Notes: a model not told the origin generated them from the sequence alone. A stretch of DNA of 64,000 nt from Microbacterium pygmaeum (GCF_900100885.1 NZ_LT629692.1:1-64000); one strand, 5' to 3'. Shown: positions 25,811 to 34,763, numbered from the stretch's first letter. A program made the numbers and translations.

Positions 25811-27990
25811 CAGGTGCCCTCGGTCACCGCGACGACGGTCTCGATGCGCCACACGCGCTGGTTGCCGTTCTGGGTCGTGACCTCGCCCGCCGGGATGATC
25901 GGAATGGTGTCCGGGATGCGGTCCGCGACCCGCTGCGTGACGTAGATGCCCGGGGCATCCGAATCGCCCTGCACGCGGAACGCGAGGTTCACGGCATCCC
26001 CCCACATGTCGTACACGACCCGCGCGCGGCCGATGAGTCCGCTCGTGACCTGCCCGGAATCCAGCCCCGCACGCAGGCCCAGCTCGATCCCCTGCTGCGC
26101 CGAGTAGCGCTCCAGGATCGCGGAGAGCTCCATCGCGAACTCCACAGCCCGACGCGCGTTGTCCACGCGCGGCGTGCCCAGCCCGCAGCTGGCGAGGTAG
26201 CTCTGCCGCGTGGTGCGCACCCGCTCGACGCCGTACCGCTCCGCGGCCTCGTCGAAGGTGCGGATCAGGTCGTTGAGCTTGGCCACTGCCTCCTCCGAGC
26301 TCATCGTCAGGGCGAGCTCCTCGAACCCGACGATGTCGGCGAAGATCACGGTGACGTCTTCGTTGTCCTGGGTGATCGCCTCATCGCCGTGCTTGTAGCG
26401 ATCGGCCATGCCCTCGGGCATGAACGAGAGGATCAGCTGCTCGTTCGCCCGCTCCTGCTCGGCGATCAGGCTGGATTTGACCTGCAGGCTGCGGCTCATG
26501 TCGTTGAACGCCGTGGCCACGTCGGCAAGCTCATCACTGGAGCCCGCGTCGACCTGCACGCCCTCGTCGCCCTCGGCGATCCGGCGGGCCGCGGTCTTCA
26601 GGCGCCGCAGCGGCCGCACGAACACCTGCGCGAGCACGAGGGAGAGCAGGCACACGAAGATGATCATTCCCGCGGTGGAGAGGATCAGGTTGCGCGTGAA
26701 GTCATCCACCGGCACCAGCGCCTCGCCCGAGGTCTCCTGCGCGACGATCGCCCAGTTCAGCCCGTCGACATCGAGCGGCGCGAACGCGGTGAGACTCTCG
26801 CGGCCCAGGTAGTCGCGCTCGAGCATGGTTCCGGCATCCCCCGCGAACGCGCGCGTGACCGCCGCGCCGTCGACGATCTGCTGCAGCAGCGTGTTGTCGT
26901 TGTGCACGCTGAGCGCGGCCGCCGCCGGAGACAGACCCGCCGCCACCGACTCCTTCTCGTACGCCGCTGGATCCTCGCGAAGCGTCCGCGAGATCGAGCG
27001 CATCAGCCCGTCCCGGCCGACGAGGTAGGTCTCCCCTGTGTTGCCGAGGCCGTTCAGCGCCCAGTCGCCGCCGACGGTCATGACCTCGTTGATGCGGTCG
27101 ATCGGCAGCTCGATCGCGAGCGCGCCGGCGACCTGCCCATCCACCGCGATCGGGGTGACCGCCCAGCCGGCGGGGTTGCCCAGGCTCGGGCTGTACGCAT
27201 CGAAATCGGCCAGCACCACCTCGCCCACGATGTTGCTGCTCATCGCCTCGCGGTACGCATCCGAGAGGTTGGAGAGCCGGTACGGGCCCTCCAGCAGGTT
27301 CGTGCCGAGATCGACGCCCTTGAACGCGCTGTAGACGACGTCGCCGTCGGCGTCGATCATCAGCACGTCTTCGAAATCCTGGAGCTCGGTCATCGCGCGG
27401 AAGTACTCGTGGTACTTCGCGTGCGCCGCCGACCACGCGCTGCCGTCGCCGGCATCATCGACGGTGATCGCCTCCTTCCATGTGTCGAAGGGGATCACGT
27501 AGTGGTACTGGAGGTATTGCTCCGCGGCATCCCTCGGCGTGAACTCCGCACCGTCCACGTCCTGCCCGGTCGCCTCCGACAGGTCGGCCGCGAAGGTGTC
27601 GGTGTAGTAGGTGGAAAGGGCAGCGGATGCCGCGGCATCCACCTCCTGCCCCTGCAGCTGATCGAAGCCCGCCGTGAAGTCCTGGATCGCCTGGCGACTC
27701 GTGTCGTTCATCGCGCCGAGCCGGACCGCGTTCTCGATCGTCGCGAACAGCTGGGTCACCTCGCGCGCGCGGTTCTCGCGGATCTCGACGAGCTTCTCGT
27801 ACGCGATCGTGCGCAGCGCCTGCGTCCCGTTGACGTACCCGATGATGCCGACCACGATGCTGGAGAGCACGCTGACCGACAGGAGCATGATCAGCAGGAT
27901 CGAGTAGATGGACAGGCCCGCGCGCCGGCGAGCGCGCGGCGTGCCCACCCATTCGGTGGGCCCCGCGACCGACCCGTTCGATCCCGACAT
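25810..27990 (-). CDS. Cache/HAMP receptor with degenerate class III adenylate cyclase domain
   Basis: A 726-residue two-pass receptor: helix 1 (about 28-52), a large extracytoplasmic region (55-430, dCache-like), helix 2 (433-457), HAMP (458-510), a coiled linker, and a class III cyclase domain (545-690). Metal Asp552 (FADIVGF) and the DMWGDAVNLAFR segment with Asn668 and Arg672 are kept. The second metal Asp (usual KTIGDxY) is replaced: RTTRQSY has Arg592 for Lys, Arg595 for Gly and Gln596 for Asp. Catalysis is therefore doubtful. Start ATG 27990 has GGAAG about 9 bases upstream; upstream residues to 28182 look non-coding. Coupled to the MscS/CNB channel gene, suggesting the receptor controls or reports to it. 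Confidence 0.85.
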   Translation of the reverse strand: MSGSNGSVAGPTEWVGTPRARRRAGLSIYSILLIMLLSVSVLSSIVVGIIGYVNGTQALRTIAYEKLVEIRENRAREVTQLFATIENAVRLGAMNDTSRQAIQDFTAGFDQLQGQEVDAAASAALSTYYTDTFAADLSEATGQDVDGAEFTPRDAAEQYLQYHYVIPFDTWKEAITVDDAGDGSAWSAAHAKYHEYFRAMTELQDFEDVLMIDADGDVVYSAFKGVDLGTNLLEGPYRLSNLSDAYREAMSSNIVGEVVLADFDAYSPSLGNPAGWAVTPIAVDGQVAGALAIELPIDRINEVMTVGGDWALNGLGNTGETYLVGRDGLMRSISRTLREDPAAYEKESVAAGLSPAAAALSVHNDNTLLQQIVDGAAVTRAFAGDAGTMLERDYLGRESLTAFAPLDVDGLNWAIVAQETSGEALVPVDDFTRNLILSTAGMIIFVCLLSLVLAQVFVRPLRRLKTAARRIAEGDEGVQVDAGSSDELADVATAFNDMSRSLQVKSSLIAEQERANEQLILSFMPEGMADRYKHGDEAITQDNEDVTVIFADIVGFEELALTMSSEEAVAKLNDLIRTFDEAAERYGVERVRTTRQSYLASCGLGTPRVDNARRAVEFAMELSAILERYSAQQGIELGLRAGLDSGQVTSGLIGRARVVYDMWGDAVNLAFRVQGDSDAPGIYVTQRVADRIPDTIPIIPAGEVTTQNGNQRVWRIETVVAVTEGT

Positions 27991-28158
27991 CCTGCGCTCT
28001 TCCCCAGCTCTCGCCTCTGAGAGTGGGCTCAGACTAGCGGTGCATGTTCCACCGGGTATAGAGGCCGTGTGCTGCGGTCCTGATACGTGACGCGTTCGCA
28101 ACGCGACACGATCGCGCGCGGAGGCGGGCGCGTCGGTGTGTCCCGGTCGCGGCCCGCT

Positions 28159-28164
28159 TAGACT
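28159..28164 (+). promoter_or_regulatory. Possible -10 box for the acyltransferase gene
   Basis: TAGACT, identical to the -10 box before rpsJ, lies 26 bases before ATG 28191. No good -35 is seen. Confidence 0.35.
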
Positions 28165-28190
28165 GGCACGTCGCCTCCCCACGGATTGTC

Positions 28191-30164
28191 ATGACACCTC
28201 CACACCCCTCTCCGGCCCGTTTCGCGGGTCTCGACGGCATGCGCGCGCTCGCCGTCGCCCTCGTCGTCGTCTTCCACCTCTTCCCCGGATCCTGGGTGCG
28301 CGGCGGCTTCCTGGGCGTCGACGTCTTCTTCGTGATCAGCGGATTCCTCATCACCACGCTGCTTCTGCGCGAGCATGGGACGACCGGCCGGATCGCGCTC
28401 GGCGCCTTCTGGCAGCGCCGCGCCCGTCGGCTGCTTCCGGCCCTGGCGATCGTCGTCACCGTCTGCGCCACGGCGGCCTGGCTGATCGGCGGAGACGTGC
28501 TCGTGCGCCTCGGCGATCAGGTGCTGGGAGCGGCGACCTTCAGCTACAACTGGGTCTCGATCGCCGGCGGGGGCGGGTACTTCGCCGCCGCGACTCCCGA
28601 ACTGTTCCGCAACTTCTGGTCGCTGGCCGTCGAGGAGCAGTTCTACGTCGTCTGGCCGCTGGTGCTGCCGCTGTTCCTCCTGGTGCCGCGGGCATGGGGC
28701 AGGGCGGCCGCTGCGGGGATGCTGGCGCTCGCGTCAGCCGCGTGGATGGGCGCGCTCGTCTCGTCCGGCACCGACCTCACCCGCGCCTACTTCGGAACGG
28801 ACACGCACGCCTTCGGCATCCTGATCGGCATCGCCCTCGCATTCGGTCTGCAGGGCGTCCTCGGTCACGCAACCATGGCGCGCGCAGCCGGGGAGGGCGT
28901 CGCCTCCGGACGCGTCCGGACCGTCACCGGCATCATCGGCACCTCGGCGCTGGTGGGCATCGGCGCACTCGCCCTGCTCCCGCCGACCGACACTGCGATC
29001 TCCTTCCCCGGCGTCGTGCTGGCGGCCAGCGTCCTCACGGCCGTCGCCATCACCGCGGGTGTCTGGCCCGGCTCGGCCTTCGGCCGCGCGATCGACGCGC
29101 AGCCGCTGCGCTGGGTCGGCGACCGCTCCTACGGGATCTACCTCTGGCATTGGCCGCTGCTGGTGCTGCTGGTGGCCGGCATCCGCCAGACGGGTCCGGA
29201 TGCCGGTGTGCCGACTGAGATCGGGTGGCTCGCGCTCGGGCTCACGGTGATCGCCGCCGAGCTCTCGTACCGGTTCGTGGAAACGCCGGTCCGCCGCTAC
29301 GGGTTCCGCGGTTCGGCCGCACGCGTGTACCGGCGATTGCTGGGCACCCCCGGTGCGCGGGTGCGGGCGATCGGCGGCGTTGCAGCGGTCGTCGTGCTGC
29401 TGGGTGGCACCTCGGCCGCGATCGCCGCGGCTCCCGACGTGTCCTCGGGTCAGGCGGCGGTGCAGAGCGGGCTCGAGGCGCTGGCCGAGCAGCCCTCGCC
29501 TCCGGCGAGGGCCGCCGACGCGGAACCGCCGGCAGAGGGCTCGGAGTCTGCGGCCGGTCCCGGCGTCGAGGTCGAGAACCCGCGTCCGATGCCATCCCCG
29601 ACACCGGTCTCCGGCGACGAGATCACCGCGGTCGGCGACTCGGTGATGCTCGCCTCCACCCCCGGTCTCTTCGAGAAGCTTCCCGGAATCTCGGTGGATG
29701 CCGCGGTGTCACGGTCGAGCTGGGCGGGCCCCGGCATCCTGCAGTCGCTCGCCGACAGCGGGCAGCTGCGTCCCTACGTCGTCCTGGCCCTCGGCACGAA
29801 CGGGCCGCTGGATGCGGGCGCGATGGAGCAGATGGCCGCGATCACGGGGCCCGACCGCCACCTGATCCTGGTGAACGCCTTCGCGCCGCGCGACTGGATC
29901 CCCGGCGTCAACGCCGACATCGCGGCCTTCGCCGCCTCGCACCCGGGTGTCGCGGTCGCCGACTGGGCCGGCACCATCGCCGGCCACGAGGATCTTCTCG
30001 CGGGCGATCAGATCCACCCCGGCGATGCCGGCGGGCGGCTGTTCGCGGACGCTGTGGCGGACGCCGTCGAGCGCGCCGAGCTGGACCGCGCGCTGCGCGC
30101 CTACGAGGTGGAGATGCGCGCGTTCCGGCGGCTGCACCATTCCGAGGTCCGCGTCGCGGAGTAG
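28191..30164 (+). CDS. OafA-type acyltransferase with C-terminal SGNH domain
   Basis: A 657-residue protein that O-acylates surface glycans. The N-terminal acyltransferase 3 part has LDGMRALAVALVVVFHLFPG (catalytic-type His29), VDVFFVISGF, RRARRLLPAL and WSLAVEEQFYVVWP, in about ten to eleven helices. After an Ala/Pro/Glu-rich linker (about 430-475) comes a periplasmic SGNH hydrolase-like domain with ITAVGDSVM (Ser), LALGTNG and the final DQIHP. This is the common bifunctional layout in peptidoglycan and polysaccharide acetylation. It is away from the polysaccharide locus, so its target may be the cell wall. Confidence 0.9.
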   Translation: MTPPHPSPARFAGLDGMRALAVALVVVFHLFPGSWVRGGFLGVDVFFVISGFLITTLLLREHGTTGRIALGAFWQRRARRLLPALAIVVTVCATAAWLIGGDVLVRLGDQVLGAATFSYNWVSIAGGGGYFAAATPELFRNFWSLAVEEQFYVVWPLVLPLFLLVPRAWGRAAAAGMLALASAAWMGALVSSGTDLTRAYFGTDTHAFGILIGIALAFGLQGVLGHATMARAAGEGVASGRVRTVTGIIGTSALVGIGALALLPPTDTAISFPGVVLAASVLTAVAITAGVWPGSAFGRAIDAQPLRWVGDRSYGIYLWHWPLLVLLVAGIRQTGPDAGVPTEIGWLALGLTVIAAELSYRFVETPVRRYGFRGSAARVYRRLLGTPGARVRAIGGVAAVVVLLGGTSAAIAAAPDVSSGQAAVQSGLEALAEQPSPPARAADAEPPAEGSESAAGPGVEVENPRPMPSPTPVSGDEITAVGDSVMLASTPGLFEKLPGISVDAAVSRSSWAGPGILQSLADSGQLRPYVVLALGTNGPLDAGAMEQMAAITGPDRHLILVNAFAPRDWIPGVNADIAAFAASHPGVAVADWAGTIAGHEDLLAGDQIHPGDAGGRLFADAVADAVERAELDRALRAYEVEMRAFRRLHHSEVRVAE

Positions 30165-30191
30165 TGCGATCAGAGTCGCGCAGGAGTGCGG

Positions 30192-31172
30192 TCAGAACCT
30201 GCGCACCAGTACCTGCTGCCGCTGCGTCGGGTGGAACCCGAGCCGCTCGTAGAGCGTGTGCGCGCCGGTCGGACTCGCGGTGTCGACGTCGAGGACGGCG
30301 GCCTCGAGACCGGCGTCCTTGGCTGCCCGGAGCGTGCGGGCGATGACGGCCGGGGCCAGGCGCAGGCCGCGCTGATCCCGCACGACGCCGATCAAGTCGA
30401 TGTAGGTGTTCGAGGCGCCGAGCGCGACCCAGTCCTCTTCGTTGACCGAGGCCAGGCAGAATGCGACGATGCGCCCGTCGCGCAGCGCCAGCGTCGACAG
30501 GTCAGGCCGCAGGAACGCGCCGCCGACGAACTGCGCCCAGCGCTCCGGCGTGCTCGGCAGCGAGCCCCAGTGGTCGCGGAACGCGTCGTTTCGAGCGGCC
30601 AGCGCATCGGATGCGCGTTCGGCGCAGTACGGCACGAACTCGACGCCGTCGACGTCGAGGGGCGCGTCTACGAGCTCGGCGAGATCGCGCTGCATCGAGG
30701 TGAACCAGCGCTCGGTCTGCAGGCCGAGTCGCTCGCCGAGGATCACCGCCCCGATGTTGCCGTCGTCGACGTACTGGTAGACCGCGGCATCCGCGCTGGA
30801 TCCGGTCTCGGTGATCAGTTCGCGCGCGCGTGTGTACAGCCACTCGATCAGCCGCGTGCCGATTCCGCGGCGCCGCCAGTGCGGATGCACCGCGCCCTGC
30901 AGGTAGGCGTGCAGCTCGGCGTCGTGCGACGGGTGCAGGAAGGCCCAGCCCTGGGCGACGACGGTCCCGTCGGGGGCGAGCGCCAGCAGCAGGTCGCGCT
31001 CCGGATCCACGTGCGAGAGCTCGAAGATGTCGGCGATCTCGTCGCGGGGCGTGACCCAGGTCGGATGATCGACCCGATCGGATGCCGCGAGCGAGGCGTG
31101 CATCGCGTCGATGTCGTCCGCCGTCGCCGGGCGCCAGATCAGTTCAGCAGCTGCGCCGCGCTCCTCATTCAC
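30192..31172 (-). CDS. Tandem GNAT N-acetyltransferase
   Basis: A 326-residue protein of two GNAT domains. The N-terminal one has the acetyl-CoA loop VHPHWRRRGIGTRLIEW; the C-terminal one has IGVVRDQRGLRLAPAVIART and the late LYERLGFHPTQ. Twin-GNAT proteins of this length include mycothiol synthase MshD, but the match is not specific enough to name it. GTG 31172 is preceded by TACGCT 7 bases upstream and looks leaderless. It is convergent with the acyltransferase, 27 bases apart. Confidence 0.82.
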   Translation of the reverse strand: MNEERGAAAELIWRPATADDIDAMHASLAASDRVDHPTWVTPRDEIADIFELSHVDPERDLLLALAPDGTVVAQGWAFLHPSHDAELHAYLQGAVHPHWRRRGIGTRLIEWLYTRARELITETGSSADAAVYQYVDDGNIGAVILGERLGLQTERWFTSMQRDLAELVDAPLDVDGVEFVPYCAERASDALAARNDAFRDHWGSLPSTPERWAQFVGGAFLRPDLSTLALRDGRIVAFCLASVNEEDWVALGASNTYIDLIGVVRDQRGLRLAPAVIARTLRAAKDAGLEAAVLDVDTASPTGAHTLYERLGFHPTQRQQVLVRRF

Positions 31173-31179
31173 GCCCGCC

Positions 31180-31185
31180 AGCGTA
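31180..31185 (-). promoter_or_regulatory. -10-like hexamer for the GNAT gene
   Basis: On the minus strand TACGCT ends 7 bases before GTG 31172. No Shine-Dalgarno is seen. Confidence 0.42.
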
Positions 31186-31253
31186 CCCGTCCGTGTGAGC
31201 CCTCGTGCGCCCGCGTTCAGCCCGCGTGAGCCCTCGCGAGCCCGCGAACGCAG

Positions 31254-31289
31254 CGAGACCCGCGGGCCCCGAAGGGCACGCGGGTCTCG
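31254..31289 (-). terminator. Terminator downstream of rplQ
   Basis: CGAGACCCGCG (31254-31264) and CGCGGGTCTCG (31279-31289) form an 11-bp stem about 20 bases after the rplQ stop on the minus strand. Confidence 0.65.
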
Positions 31290-31309
31290 CGAACAGCGGG
31301 TCGAAGCGA

Positions 31310-31882
31310 TCAGGCCTTGGCGGCCGTCTCGTCCTCGGTGACCACGGCGTCCTCGGCCGCAGCCTCGGCGGCCGCGCCCTCCTCCGCCGACTCGGCGCCG
31401 GCGTCCGCGGCGGCGTCCTCGACGGGCGCCTCCTCGGTCTCCTCGACGGGCGCGTCCTCGACCGGAGCGGCGGTGGCGGCATCCGCCTTCGCCGTCTTCT
31501 TGGCCGACTTCGGCTTCGGGTTCACGGGCTCGAGAACGAGCTCGATCACGGCCATGGGGGCGTTGTCGCCCTTGCGGTTGCCGATCTTCGTGATGCGGGT
31601 GTAGCCGCCCTCACGGTCGGCGACCAGCGGCGCGATCTCGGTGAACAGCTCGTGCACGACGGTCTTGTCGCCGATGACCGACAGCACCCGGCGACGGGCG
31701 TGCAGGTCGCCGCGCTTGGCGAAGGTGACCAGGCGCTCGGCGAGCGGACGCAGGCGCTTGGCCTTGGTCTCGGTCGTCTTGATCGACTTGTGCGTGAACA
31801 GCGCAGCGGCGAGGTTCGCAAGCAGCAGGCGCTCGTGGGCGGGGCCGCCTCCGAGGCGGGGACCCTTGGTGGGCTTAGGCAT
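31310..31882 (-). CDS. rplQ: 50S ribosomal protein L17
   Basis: L17 body at residues 1-118 (MPKPTKGPRLGGGPAHERLL, ALFTHKSIKTTETKAKRLRP), a large-subunit protein at the exit-tunnel side. It carries a 70-residue acidic Ala/Glu-rich tail (from KPKSAKKTAKADAATAAP on) absent from the E. coli protein; such tails are common in Microbacteriaceae. Last gene of the infA-rpoA operon, 37 bases after rpoA and followed by a terminator. Confidence 0.97.
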   Translation of the reverse strand: MPKPTKGPRLGGGPAHERLLLANLAAALFTHKSIKTTETKAKRLRPLAERLVTFAKRGDLHARRRVLSVIGDKTVVHELFTEIAPLVADREGGYTRITKIGNRKGDNAPMAVIELVLEPVNPKPKSAKKTAKADAATAAPVEDAPVEETEEAPVEDAAADAGAESAEEGAAAEAAAEDAVVTEDETAAKA

Positions 31883-31919
31883 TCTCAGTTACTCCAGATC
31901 AGATTCGGGTGGCCGGAAC

Positions 31920-32909
31920 TCAGACGGTCTCGTCGTCGTAGCCGCCGTAGAAGTGCGCGCCGTCGAACCCGGGAACCGAGTCCTTGAGCGACAGTCCGAG
32001 CGAGATGAGCTTGTCGCGCACCTCGTCGACCGACTTCTGACCGAAGTTGCGGATGTTCATGAGCTGCGTCTCCGAGAGGGCGACGAGCTCGCTGACCGTG
32101 TTGATGCCCTCACGCTTGAGGCAGTTGTACGAACGGACCGACAGATCGAGGTCTTCGATCGGCATCGACAGCTCGTTGGAGAGGACTGTCTCGACCGGCG
32201 CGGGGCCGATCTCGATGCCCTCGGCCTCGACGTTCAGCTCGCGCGCCAGACCGAACAGCTCGGTCAGGGTGCGGCCGGCCGACGCAACGGCGTCGCGCGG
32301 GGCGATGGATGCCTTGGACTCGACGTCCAGGACCAGCTTGTCGAAGTCGGTGCGCTCCCCGGCACGGGTGGCGTCGACGCGGTAGCTGACCTTGAGGACC
32401 GGCGAGTAGATCGAGTCGATGGGGATCTGACCCGACTCGGCGTACTCGTTGCGGTTCTGCGTGGCCGACACGTAGCCGCGGCCACGCTCGATCGTGAGCT
32501 CGAGCTCGAACTTCGCGGTGTCGTTCAGGGTCGCGATGACCAGCTCGGGGTTGTGGACCTCGACACCGGCCGGAGCCGAGATGTCAGCGGCGGTGACCTC
32601 GCCCGCACCCGTCTTGCGCAGGTACGCGGTGATGGGCTCGTCGCGCTCGCTCGAGACGACGAGCTGCTTGATGTTCAGGATGATCTCGGTGACATCTTCC
32701 TTGACACCGGGGATCGTGCTGAACTCGTGCTGGACGCCGTCCAGGCGGATGCTGGTGACGGCCGCGCCGGGGATCGACGAGAGCAGGCTGCGACGCAGCG
32801 CGTTGCCGATCGTGTAACCGAAGCCGGGCTCCAGGGGCTCGATGATGAAGCGGCTCCGGAACTCGCCGATCTTCTCCTCGGTCAGAGTGGGACGCTGTGC
32901 GATGAGCAC
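31920..32909 (-). CDS. rpoA: RNA polymerase subunit alpha
   Basis: A 329-residue alpha subunit. The N-terminal assembly domain runs from LIAQRPTLTEEKIGEFRSRF to about 230, and the C-terminal DNA- and activator-binding domain follows an acidic linker with LSVRSYNCLKREGINTVSEL. It is the scaffold on which beta and beta' assemble. The 190-base gap after rpsK contains two strong hairpins. Confidence 0.98.
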   Translation of the reverse strand: MLIAQRPTLTEEKIGEFRSRFIIEPLEPGFGYTIGNALRRSLLSSIPGAAVTSIRLDGVQHEFSTIPGVKEDVTEIILNIKQLVVSSERDEPITAYLRKTGAGEVTAADISAPAGVEVHNPELVIATLNDTAKFELELTIERGRGYVSATQNRNEYAESGQIPIDSIYSPVLKVSYRVDATRAGERTDFDKLVLDVESKASIAPRDAVASAGRTLTELFGLARELNVEAEGIEIGPAPVETVLSNELSMPIEDLDLSVRSYNCLKREGINTVSELVALSETQLMNIRNFGQKSVDEVRDKLISLGLSLKDSVPGFDGAHFYGGYDDETV

Positions 32910-32981
32910 TATGTGTTCCTTTCAATCACGTGCCCGCTATATGACACGTGCGGTGTGGATGAGGTGTTGAGTTGTTCTCGA

Positions 32982-33082
32982 GGATGCCGGGGGCGCGAGC
33001 GCCGCGGCATCCGATGTTCAGTGTCGTGTCGGACCGGCCGCGACACGGCCTGCTCGATAACCGAAACGGGCTCGAGCAGGCC
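32982..33082 (-). other. Two hairpins in the rpsK-rpoA gap
   Basis: GGATGCCG/CGGCATCC (32982-32989, 33005-33012) and the perfect 11-bp pair GGCCTGCTCGA/TCGAGCAGGCC (33047-33057, 33072-33082) lie between rpsK and rpoA. They may partly terminate or tune transcription so that rpoA is made at a different level from the ribosomal proteins (inference). Confidence 0.6.
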
Positions 33083-33099
33083 GCTGCGCAGCCGTCGCG

Positions 33100-33498
33100 T
33101 CAGACGCGACGACGCTTGGGGGGACGGCAGCCGTTGTGCGCCTGCGGCGTCACATCGTTGATCGAGCCGACCTCGAGGCCTGCGGCCTGGAGCGAGCGGA
33201 TCGCGGTCTCGCGGCCGGAGCCGGGACCCTTCACGAAGACGTCGACCTTCTTGACGCCGTGCTCCTGCGCCTGGCGCGCAGCGGACTCGGCGGCCATACC
33301 GGCGGCGTACGGGGTCGACTTGCGCGAGCCCTTGAAGCCCACTCCACCGGACGAGGCCCAGCTGATGACGGCGCCGGCCGGGTCGGTGATCGAGACGATC
33401 GTGTTGTTGAACGTCGACTTGATGTGGGCCTGGCCCAGCGCGATGTTCTTCTTTTCCTTGCGACGGGGCTTCCGCGCAGCGGTCTTGGGTGCAGCCAT
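33100..33498 (-). CDS. rpsK: 30S ribosomal protein S11
   Basis: A 132-residue S11 with a normal core (GQAHIKSTFNNTIVSITD, GFKGSRKSTPYAAGMAA) and the basic end GCRPPKRRRV. It lines the mRNA path on the 30S platform. 23 bases after rpsM. Confidence 0.98.
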   Translation of the reverse strand: MAAPKTAARKPRRKEKKNIALGQAHIKSTFNNTIVSITDPAGAVISWASSGGVGFKGSRKSTPYAAGMAAESAARQAQEHGVKKVDVFVKGPGSGRETAIRSLQAAGLEVGSINDVTPQAHNGCRPPKRRRV

Positions 33499-33521
33499 GT
33501 TCGTGTTCTCCTAGCCGCGCC

Positions 33522-33896
33522 CTAGCGCGCCTTCTTCTTGCCGGCGACGGTGCGCTTGGGACCCTTGCGCGTGCGGGCGTTTGTCTTCGTGCGCTGGCCG
33601 CGCACGGGCAGGCCGCGGCGGTGGCGGATGCCCTCGTATGAGCCGATCTCGACCTTGCGGCGGATGTCGGCGGCGACCTCGCGACGGAGGTCACCCTCCA
33701 CCTTGTAGTTGCCTTCGATGTTGTCGCGGAGCGCGATCAGCTGGTCGTCGGTCAGGTCCTTGACGCGGATGCTCTGATCGATGTCCGTCGCGGCGAGGAT
33801 CGCCTTCGAACGGGTGGGGCCTACGCCGTAGATGTAGGTAAGGGCGATCACCACGCGCTTATCGCGCGGGATGTCAACGCCGGCAAGACGTGCCAT
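33522..33896 (-). CDS. rpsM: 30S ribosomal protein S13
   Basis: A 124-residue S13 (MARLAGVDIPRDKRVVIALT; RHRRGLPVRGQRTKTNARTR), located at the 30S head where it contacts tRNA and the 50S. GAGAGAA lies just before the ATG. A 204-base gap with GC-rich inverted repeats separates it from rpmJ. Confidence 0.98.
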   Translation of the reverse strand: MARLAGVDIPRDKRVVIALTYIYGVGPTRSKAILAATDIDQSIRVKDLTDDQLIALRDNIEGNYKVEGDLRREVAADIRRKVEIGSYEGIRHRRGLPVRGQRTKTNARTRKGPKRTVAGKKKAR

Positions 33897-34100
33897 GCGG
33901 TTCTCTCCTATGGAGTGAGTGGAGGTATGGAGCAGAATCGGTGCCCGGGCCTCCGACCCGGGGTGTCCCCTCTCGCGAGGTTCTGAGACTGCCTGTGATG
34001 TGTTCAGTTGTACGTGCGTGCTGCGTTGAGATCTCGATGCGGCGCTGGCGCGCCTACTCGATCTTGAGGCACCGGCGCATCAACGCGGCCTCGCCGCGGC

Positions 34101-34217
34101 TCAACCCTGGCGCTGCTTGTGGCGCGGGTTGGACTTGCAGATGACCATGACGACGCCGTGGCGGCGGATCACCTTGCAGTGATCGCAGATCGGCTTGACG
34201 CTGGGGTTTACCTTCAT
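34101..34217 (-). CDS. rpmJ: 50S ribosomal protein L36
   Basis: A 38-residue protein reading MKVNPSVKPICDHCKVI and ending NPRHKQRQG. Four zinc ligands are kept (Cys11, Cys14, Cys27, His33), so this is the zinc-binding C+ form. It lies 64 bases after infA and is too short for most gene searches. Confidence 0.97.
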   Translation of the reverse strand: MKVNPSVKPICDHCKVIRRHGVVMVICKSNPRHKQRQG

Positions 34218-34281
34218 GATGTTTCCTGTTCGCTGTCTTCACCGGGCAGGCCGGAGCCTGGGGTGTTACTTCTCGACCGGT

Positions 34282-34503
34282 CTAGCGGTAGCGGTAGACG
34301 ATCCGGCCGCGCGTGAGGTCGTAGGGGCTGAGCTCCACGACGACGCGGTCCTCCGGGATGATGCGGATGTAGTTCTGCCGCATCTTGCCCGAGATCGTGG
34401 CGAGGACCTTGTGTCCGTTGCTCAACTCAACGCGGAACATCGCGTTGGGAAGCGCCTCGGAGATCACGCCCTCGATCTCGATGACACCGTCTTTCTTCGC
34501 CAT
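34282..34503 (-). CDS. infA: Translation initiation factor IF-1
   Basis: A 73-residue S1-fold protein (MAKKDGVIEIEGVISEALPN to RGRIVYRYR), which binds the A site of the 30S subunit during initiation. ATG 34503 is fixed by the family N-terminus although the frame is open to 34866. First gene of the infA-rpmJ-rpsM-rpsK-rpoA-rplQ operon, behind a promoter at 34598-34626 and a leader hairpin. Confidence 0.98.
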   Translation of the reverse strand: MAKKDGVIEIEGVISEALPNAMFRVELSNGHKVLATISGKMRQNYIRIIPEDRVVVELSPYDLTRGRIVYRYR

Positions 34504-34520
34504 ACACTCGCTAACGCTGG

Positions 34521-34538
34521 GCAGACCGGTCGGTCTGC
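34521..34538 (-). promoter_or_regulatory. Hairpin in the infA leader
   Basis: GCAGACC-GGTC-GGTCTGC, a 7-bp stem, lies 17 bases before the infA start codon and inside the predicted leader. Confidence 0.45.
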
Positions 34539-34597
34539 GGTTTGGGTGGGATTGTGGTGCGTGGACACGCCGATGAGGCGCAACGCACCAAAGATCA

Positions 34598-34626
34598 AGC
34601 ATACGCCTTAACCTGTGGGTCGGCAA
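34598..34626 (-). promoter_or_regulatory. Promoter of the infA-rpoA operon
   Basis: Minus strand: -35 TTGCCG (34626-34621), a 17-base spacer and -10 TATGCT (34603-34598). This predicts a start near 34591 and a leader of about 88 nt before infA. Confidence 0.65.
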
Positions 34627-34763
34627 ACCGCGGTCGCCGCGCCGGGGTTCGGCGATTTCGGCGGGTCGCGGCATCCGCTTCGCCCCGTCGCTGAGCGCCC
34701 CGCCCCGCCGCCCCCCACCCCGCCCCGCCTCCTCCCCACCATTTCGCCGAGCCGCGACGTACT

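Noticed and set aside
24384..26005. Longer MscS start at 26005
   Set aside because: The extra 65 residues overlap the end of the cyclase-like gene and are Arg/Gly/His-rich; ATG 25810 gives the usual first helix.
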